Positions 56,871-64,000 of a stretch of 64,000 nt of DNA are shown here, piece after piece. A program made the translations under genes and the position numbers. Each line of letters opens with the position of its first letter. Position 1 is the first letter of the stretch. This stretch comes from Oxytropis ochrocephala (lineage: Eukaryota; Streptophyta; Magnoliopsida; Fabales; Fabaceae). The DNA lies in assembly GCA_020916435.1 (NCBI GenBank), contig CM037090.1:60726232-60790231 (forward strand), written 5' to 3'. The notes under the pieces were generated by a model that made no database searches, had not been told where the DNA came from, and saw nothing but the letters and a program-made list of their open reading frames with translations.

Positions 56871-57043
56871 GTCAATATTAACAGTACAAAACACAACAAC
56901 ATCAAAAGGACTTCCAAAAGGGGTGGATTTAAAAAGAGTAATAGCACCAGAGCTACCAAGTATGATGTGTGGAATTAAGAAAGGAATACTAAATTTTACT
57001 GCTTTGAGAAATGCACTAATACATGTCCAACCTCATGAAACAT
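56868..57043 (+). other. Unassigned open segment after integrase
   Basis: A 55-codon open stretch without ATG at its start reads TTSKGLPKGVDLKRVIAPEL, then PSMMCGIKKGILNF and LRNALIHVQPHET before a stop. Codon use and composition look protein-like. I do not recognise it, and it is not integrase. 57044-57878 beyond it has no recognised feature apart from A-rich and purine-rich runs. Confidence 0.3.
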
Positions 57044-57878
57044 GAGAACCCCAAAACACCATATGCTAGAGGTAATATCGACTCAAAGAAATGCAAATAG
57101 CAAACTTCATAATCCACCGCTGGCCCAAATTCTAAGTCGATATTTTGGCATCCGACTTAAAACCTCCAATTCTTTCCGCATTTTTACCGCTCCCATTGTT
57201 GCATCCGAATTCACTCTAGTAGTAGCATTAAGGGTTTCAAGAGGGTCAAGAGACGGGGATTGACCAACTCATAATGGGACAAAATTTGTGTGGAGTTCTC
57301 TACCCATGACCACTTTTCCCTTTTGTACTTCTTCTTTTTAGCCAATGTCAAATCATCTTTGCTGATTGTTCAATTGTTTCAGCATTCATGTGTTCTTGCA
57401 TTCATAATTAATTCTCTTAGCATGTTCATTTGTTCTTGCATTCATGATTGATCATTAACATATGTCTCATGTAAAATGGCTTAAGTCTGGCAAACTTCAA
57501 GACGAGTATGTCAATAACACCTTAATAATTGATAAAAAGAAAAAATGCCGTAAAAAATTGATAAAAAAGGGGGAAAAAAGAGAAACAAAAGAAAAATAAA
57601 TAAAGAACTTAGCTGACTAACGATTAGGGAGAGTAAACCCACGTCTTTCACTACAAAGGCGAGGAAACCCAAAAGGTCGCAATGTGTCCCAAGTAAGTTT
57701 TCACAAGGTCCAAGGGGAATGCATTCAGTCAAAGGGATCAATATTAAGAAAGGTCGACATTGATCGCAAAGGAAAGGGGAAGTAGACGAAAGTTTGATTG
57801 GCCAAAGGTCATTAATTCGCAACAATGGTTCTAATACTGAAACAAAGGCATTCACAAGTAAGCAATTTGTTTAATTTT

Positions 57879-58800
57879 TGTGCTAATCTGCTCACCTTTG
57901 ACATCGTTTCTTTTATTTTTCATGCTAACTGCTCAACCCCGCATTTGTCTTTTAAATTTTGTGCTAACGGCTCATCCTCGCTCGCCCTCTTTACTTTTAC
58001 GCTAACGGCTCAGCCCCGACATTTGCCTTTTAAATTTATGCTAACGCTTCACCCGACATTTGTCTTTTAAAATTTTGTGCTAATCTGCTCAGCCCCGACG
58101 CCTTTACTTTACTTTCATGCTAACGGTTCAAATTTCGACATTTGCCTTTTAAATTTATGCTAATGGTTCAGCCGTGACATTTGTCTTTTAAATTTTGTGC
58201 TAACTGCTCAGCCCTCGACATCGCCCTCTTTTATTTTTATGCTAACGGTTCAGCCCTAGCATTTGTCTTTTTAAATTTATGCTAACGCTTAGCCCCGACA
58301 TTTGACTTTTAAAATTTTGTTATAACGGTTCACCTTTGCATTTGTCTTTTAAATTTATGCTAACTGTTCAGCCCGACATTTGTCTTTTAAATTTATGCTA
58401 ACGGTTCAGCCTTAGCATATGTCTTTACTTTCATGCCAACGATTCAAATTTCGACATTTGTCTTTTAAATTTATGCTAATGGTTCACCGCATCCGCTTTT
58501 ACTTTCATGCTAACTGCTCGCACTGACATTTATCTTTTAAATTTATGCTAACGGTTCAGCCCTCGCATTCGCTCTTTTAAATTTCATGATAATGGTTCAC
58601 CCCGCATTTGTCTTTTAAATTTCCTCGCTAACGGCTCAAATTTCCCTGCATTGTCATCACTTTCATGCTAACGCTCAACCCTCGGCGCTTGTCTTTAAAA
58701 ATTATGTGCTAATAGTTCAGCCCTAACACTATTCGGTTTACTTTCATGCTATCGATTCACCCTAGCATTATCTTCTATGTTGTGCTACCGATTCAACTCG
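57879..58800 (+). repeat. Tandem array of about 40 bp units
   Basis: The unit is atgctaacggttcagcccc plus gacatttgtcttttaaattt, repeated about 23 times at 38-43 bp spacing, with decay at both ends. It lies between pol and the 3' LTR of a Tat-lineage element, the position where such elements often carry tandem repeats. No ORF of note. Confidence 0.88.
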
Positions 58801-58947
58801 CACTATTTAGTTAATCCTTATACCACGCCTTCAACACCACCACTAAAATTGAGGTTCATATCTCAGATTTATTTCTTACTTTGATAATACAACTAAACAT
58901 ACATTTTCTCTCGTATTATATCGTAAGAAAATGAGTAAATAGGCGCA

Positions 58948-60383
58948 ACTGTGAACACCCAATTTTAACCGGTGTTACATTTTGATTTTTGTCCATTCGT
59001 GTGTTGTGAACAGCGAGTAAGATAGTTACAAGATTCGTTCCAAAACCCTAAAGCGCGTCTCTCGCTCGATCAAGATAATGTTCAACGATTTGATTAATCG
59101 AATGTTTCTCATTTGATTACGCCGATGTTCAATAATTTGATTAAGCAAGTATTTTTCGCTAGATAGGTAAACGCATTATTGATTTGTTTAATTTGGCTTT
59201 TCACGCTTAAATTAGGTGCCTTTTTGTACAAATCGGGCCTACATTTATGAGATCGGGCCTAAAACGCTATCATTGGGCCTAAGCTGACCATCTTTTGATT
59301 GTGCTCGGTCTTTAAACATTAGTTGGGCCAATTGGGCCTAGTTTTCGGTTTCATTTGACCCATTGGGTCTGATTTAGCCTTCGCTTCGCTTGCTCAAAGT
59401 CGAGATAAATAAAAATAATAATATATTGCAAAATGATAAAAATTATATACAACCAGATTAAATTAATTTTACAGTCATCCCAAATAATATAAAAATCCGA
59501 AAAAAATATAAAGGATAGCAAAAAAATACAGACAGTAAATTAGGGTTTTCCAGCTGCTACAGTTGCTGGGCATGGTCCGATAAACCAAGATCTGGAAAAA
59601 AAAATGATATTCAAAGCCCAGTCAAAACAGTAAAACAAAATTAAATGCCTAAACCTAATATTTTAGTATAAACCAACAGTCAAACAGCAGCCAAAACGGA
59701 CAGAGACCTCGAACAAAACTAGGGTTTTACACTGAAACCCTAATTACCTAAACACTTTTTTGAGATCTGAGAAGCCATCAAAAAAAGGATCCAACACAGC
59801 AGTAGAGAAGCAGTAGATCATCAGCAAAATATCTAGAAGCATAATCATCTTGTACAGGAGATCAGGTCATTTTTTTTAGATCCATAGGTTTACTTTGTTG
59901 CTTAGTCAAATATGTTGTGATGTTACTGTTTGTAAATATACATAAAATGGGTCTTATGTGAGCAATAAACAAACGACGACAACAACTCTGTTTCCCTAGG
60001 CCAGAAAACATAATAGATCAAGAACTAGTTGTATTCTTTTCCAAAAAGATTAACTTAGGATCATTTTACTTTAAACAAACCCAAATCGAAAAAGAAATGT
60101 AAGGAACATGGGTTTTACAGTAGGTCTGTTTCGCCCCTGTTAAAAAAATGTACTCACAGATGTATCTAAACCAACTCAGACCAAAAAGAGAAAAGGTTGC
60201 CAGAAAGGTGGCTTTCCCTTTTTCTTAGATCTGTTTATGTTTAGTCTTGAGAGAGAAAAAATCAAATACAATCAAAATAACTCAGCATCAGATTAGTACC
60301 AAAAAGAATAGAGTTAGAGTAGGAGAAGATGAGGAAGAAAGAAAGAAAACCGAAAAAAAAAAAATACGAACCCGAGGTCCCAT
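58948..60383 (+). mobile_element. 3' LTR-like region of element I
   Basis: TGTGAACACCCAATTTTAACC follows a decayed polypurine-like stretch (aataggcgcaac). Inside are repeated tgggcct words (59240-59340), an A-rich leader-like region and a purine-rich run (60300-60360). The right end is cut by the LTR of element F at 60384, so length is unknown. No genes. Confidence 0.5.
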
Positions 60384-62272
60384 TGTAACACCCCTTTTTG
60401 CTACTCGGTAAATTAAATACGAAAATCAGAGTTTTCAAAAACATTTTCTACTACACTCTCAAGGGATGCTACATTCACACCGATAAAACAATTCAAGAGT
60501 CGATAATAAATAAATTCACCAAAATAAGGTTTAGCGTAATACATAGCACGCCATGAATGGGACGAACCTCAAAACACCATGTTCTAGTCTAAGTAATGTG
60601 AGTTTTATCACCACGTAGCGGAATATAATGAAATCATAACCTCAACAAATAAAATCCAACAATTAAGTAATTAAACCAAACTAAATAAAGTAGTGTTCGC
60701 TTTCCCCGAAAGTGCTACGGATCAAAGCAACGACACCGACTCAACTGGTGAAGGTAGACAAGCCTTCACTCACTATCACATACACGTTACCAACATAGGG
60801 GTAACATTCAAACAGAAGGGGTGAGATATCAATAAATATAATAGCCTGTACGATAGGCAATATGCTAGAGTTACAGCAACTAACTACCGCGTAATAACAA
60901 CATCAACATACACAACCAAGGAAAACACCAAATTATAACTACCAAGGAACATCGTTAATACATGGAATCATCAACATACAACCACCAAGGGGACATCACT
61001 ATGACAAGCGAGAATGAATGAGATGCAACCCACACCAACGGGTATATGCATGCGGTACCGTTCATCACCAATTTTATTTTGAGCATCAATATCATCACCT
61101 ATAGCTCTAGGCCGAAGCTCACACCATCACCGGAGGCATGACATGCATGTGACACCATGAACCATGCACCAAACACCAATCAACAACAACAACAACCACG
61201 ATAACGACACCAACAACAACAAATTACACAACAACACTAACATCATCAGTTGGTCATGGACCCATCACCTTAATTACTGCAATAGCCACATCACCAACAG
61301 GGCATTCCCACAACACCAAAACACACCAAAAACACCCAACCCACCAACACCTATGAGTTAGTCTATCATTCAACAAGACTCACCACTACCGGACTAAAAC
61401 ACACCACAACTTTGGGATAAACCACATGGGGCGCCCCAAAACAAAGAAGAAATGGCGCTCAAGGCAACACAAAGAAGACAAAGAAATACAAAGAACACAA
61501 AGAATTACAAAGAATACAAAGAATTACAAAGAACACAAAGAATTACAAAGAACACAACAAATACAAAGAACATGCAATTACACTAAATACAAAGAACATG
61601 AAATTACAAAGAACATGACAATTACAAAGAACACAAAGAATTACAAAGAACATGCAATTACAAAGAACATAAAGAATTGCAAAAGAATTACAAAGAACAC
61701 AAAGAATTACAAAGAAATACAAAGAACATGAAAACGGCGCTTAGGTGGCGCCAACATAGGGCATAATCATCAATCATCAAATAATTTGTACATGATACCA
61801 AATACATTTTATCAAACATCACATAGGCACCAAACAAAGTCAAGAAACATCAAAGGTCCTAATCTTCCACATAAAACCCATCCTACACCCTATTATAGAG
61901 ATAGAACCCCACCCTTACCTTAGCCTTAGATGATCACAAATCCTAGCCTTGGGAGATTGCAAACCCTAGCCTTCTTCCTTCTCTCCTTTGGCGTGCCCCT
62001 CTCTTCCTCTTCTCCTCCTCCTCCTTGCGCCCGTCCCTTCTTACTTCTCCTTTCTTTCTTTTTCTTTGCTCTCTAAATGAGCATTGGCTCTAACCCTAGT
62101 GCTTATATCATGGGCTATCGGGTCATGGGCCTCTTTCTATCGCTTACTTAATTACTAAATACTACCCCATGATTTAAATGAAGCAAAGATATTATTATTT
62201 TAATATGACTATACTAATAAAATACCTAAATAATTTAATTAAATAAATAATTAACTTATTTGGGGCGTTATA
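60384..62272 (-). mobile_element. 3' LTR of element F (D/E superfamily)
   Basis: Starts TGTAACACCCC and ends GGGGCGTTATA (one change from TTACA), followed by the polypurine tract, so F reads minus and continues past the window. It contains the hairpin 60786-60805 (GTTACC/GGTAAC), the variant PBS-complement 60719-60728 and a large aaagaattac/aaagaacac minisatellite (61480-61735). It is shorter (1889 bp) than the D and E LTRs and clearly diverged from them. Confidence 0.82.
61480..61735. repeat. aaagaattac/aaagaacac minisatellite
   Basis: About 20 units of 9-12 bp. The 101-codon lysine/threonine-rich ORF here is a translation of the repeat. Confidence 0.88.
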
Positions 62273-64000
62273 ACTCTCCCCACTTAGAATACTCGGAAAG
62301 TTCAAATGTACGGGAGGAAAATATAAACCTTGTCAAAGTGACCAGAGAGATGAGTCAATGATATCAAAGGTAAGAAATGGAAGGCATCAACAATACAAGG
62401 CTAAAGAACAACACTTACACAACATAATTTTTTTTTTGTTTTGACAACCAACTAATATAGGATCTTTAACTATGCATTTTCCGAAAACTAAGTATCTTCC
62501 AAATAAGTAGAAAAATCAATTTTAAATGAAATTAGTCACCAATCATAAAAAATAGCTTAAACAAGAGTTAATGAGTTAGACATAACACCCAACATAGTAT
62601 GATATAGAGAAGATAATTTAATTGGTAGGCACAGTATTCAGTTTTTCAAAGTCTTTCAATTTTGAAGAGTAACTAACATGCATTTCTAATTTAATTATTG
62701 ACATAGGATTTTACTAAGTTCTGTGGAACACGAAATGGAACACATATTACAAATAAGACCAATTTCTTTTTTTTTCTCAAGCATAATTAAAACACAGTTA
62801 CAAACCTTCTAAAAGGTCTAATTTAACAAGTTTTACGATAAAGTCAATCATTTGGAAAACTACAAGAACATCTTTACACTTTTATCGTAAAATTATAAAT
62901 AAGGTTACACACCAACTAGACTTAGTCACCACACGTAATCTTCACATAATTAATCAAAAAGGAGTTTCATTAGCACGCACTCTACTACAATCAAGCTTAA
63001 AGTGATAAAACAAAATTTAGAAATTCTCGTGATCCGCAATACATGCCATATCATAAAAATTTGGGCTCACACATCGCATTGAGAAAAATCAAGGACTTGG
63101 AGTGGACAATATAAAGTAAATGAGGATAATAATAACGTATAATATATTCAACAGTCTAAAACCATTACGACGGATTGTAGGTATCATGAAAATAAACCAA
63201 AACAAAAATTGCATCATTTGACTAAGAATATTATTATTTTCAAGCCTTACGGCATGTTGGTAAAGGAGTAACACCTAAAAGTAGTTAGTAAATGACTCCA
63301 CAAAACACTTAGCCTAGAGTATCAACACAGGAAATAAAAACACATTATATCAATTGATCTTATACAAGACTGAATGTTAACTTAACCAATTTAAAGAAAA
63401 TATCTTTAGGGACGTCCGACACTAAAAGCTAATTTAATGGGAGTGCACAAGCAGTCCCTGTGCGCAATTTTGCTCTAAAGTTTCAAAACCACGTAGCACA
63501 GCTATAAGAAAATAACAATCAAAACCAAATCATGAAAAGTAGGTGTAGGCAGTTAGAGTTTGCAGTCGTAAATCATATAACATAGAATTTATGGAACAAC
63601 TCGCAAAGATATAAAGCTCAAAACGTTGCAAGTCAGGGACAATTAGCCACGTAGGACAAACAAATAAAATAAATAATATAAAAATATAGTTAATATTTAA
63701 ATTATTATATATAATCTCACCCATAAGGATAAAAGAAATCAATAATGGTAGCATTTAACAAAGAATTATCACTCATAGCAATTAAGACATTTCATCACCT
63801 TAAAATAATTAACACGACAATTCCATAAGGCATTTAACCAAAGCTATTGATCAATACACAAATAAAAACATGTTATAACAAAAAAAACTCTCCACCAGAC
63901 ATAGTTCTACTGCTAACTAAGTTGAGTTAAATTAATTAAACTAAATTAAGTGCATATAAAATATATACATGAATCATCAAAAATAAAACTAGTTTAACAA
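62273..64000 (-). mobile_element. Interior of element F (partial, non-coding)
   Basis: Begins with the polypurine tract (plus strand aactctccccactta). AT-rich, stops in all frames, longest ORF 74 codons without similarity. As in E, no pol is seen where its C-terminal part should lie, suggesting another non-autonomous element, though only 1.7 kb is visible. Confidence 0.6.

Larger units (their letters stand above)
52534..60383 (+). mobile_element. Element I: decayed Tat/Ogre-lineage Ty3/gypsy retrotransposon
   Basis: The plus-strand order is gag, protease, RT, RNase H, second (archaeal-type) RNase H, start of integrase, non-coding tail, 40 bp tandem array and a 3' LTR-like region from 58948. 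The second RNase H after the first is diagnostic of the Tat lineage (Ogre, Retand). The 5' LTR and PBS are missing. Stops, frameshifts and active-site substitutions occur throughout. Confidence 0.8.

Noticed and set aside
61426..61731. Lysine/threonine-rich 101-codon ORF
   Set aside because: Translation of the aaagaac minisatellite.

Overview
This window is nuclear DNA from a plant, most likely a eudicot and probably a papilionoid legume. Both the family and the order below that are inference: they rest on the mix of Tat/Ogre-type and Ty1/copia elements, tRNA-derived SINEs, CACTA elements with captured plant exons, and AT-rich intergenic DNA. I found no intact host gene. Essentially everything is nested, broken or non-autonomous transposable elements. 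The host-derived sequence consists of exon fragments (LRR receptor kinase, PPR protein, SSRP1, O-GlcNAc transferase SEC, adenylosuccinate lyase), most of them inside CACTA elements.

Layout. 1-20933 is a nest of one LTR family (termini TGTAACRCC/GGYGTTACA, initiator tRNA-Met PBS, all reading on the minus strand). Element D (3981-20933) keeps two LTRs around a 1.25 kb interior with a broken gag. Element E (5406-13908, TSD TTTAT) and a Helitron (14166-16491) sit inside D's left LTR. The first 3980 bases are a near copy of 4808-8829. 20934-24130 holds the wreck of a minus-strand Tat-lineage element G (5' LTR, PBS, protease, antisense ORF) next to a LINE RT remnant. 24752-27520 has two truncated LTRs. 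27521-30631 is a minus-strand Ty1/copia element lacking integrase and the start of gag.

30632-37397 is bounded by about 400 bp nearly identical inverted repeats and contains a 1.1 kb TIR element and a 4.3 kb CACTA element with three captured genes. 37500-46000 holds a 1.1 kb direct repeat pair, an adenylosuccinate lyase exon, a CACTA nested in another CACTA (with a captured SEC exon) and SINEs. 46277-49265 is the 3' end of a second minus-strand Tat-lineage element H, with an antisense gene. 49270-52533 has two truncated plus-strand LTRs of the D/E superfamily. 52534-60383 is a decayed plus-strand Tat-lineage element I with dual RNase H, a 40 bp tandem array and a 3' LTR-like region. 60384-64000 is the 3' LTR and start of the interior of another minus-strand D/E-type element, F.

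The most unusual signals are two motifs shared by the D/E/F LTR superfamily. One is a hairpin with a compensatory base change. The other is a 10-nt segment exactly complementary to the element's own primer binding site, i.e. identical to the 3' acceptor end of the primer tRNA. Together they suggest an RNA-structure module in R/U5 that could act on primer binding or genome folding.
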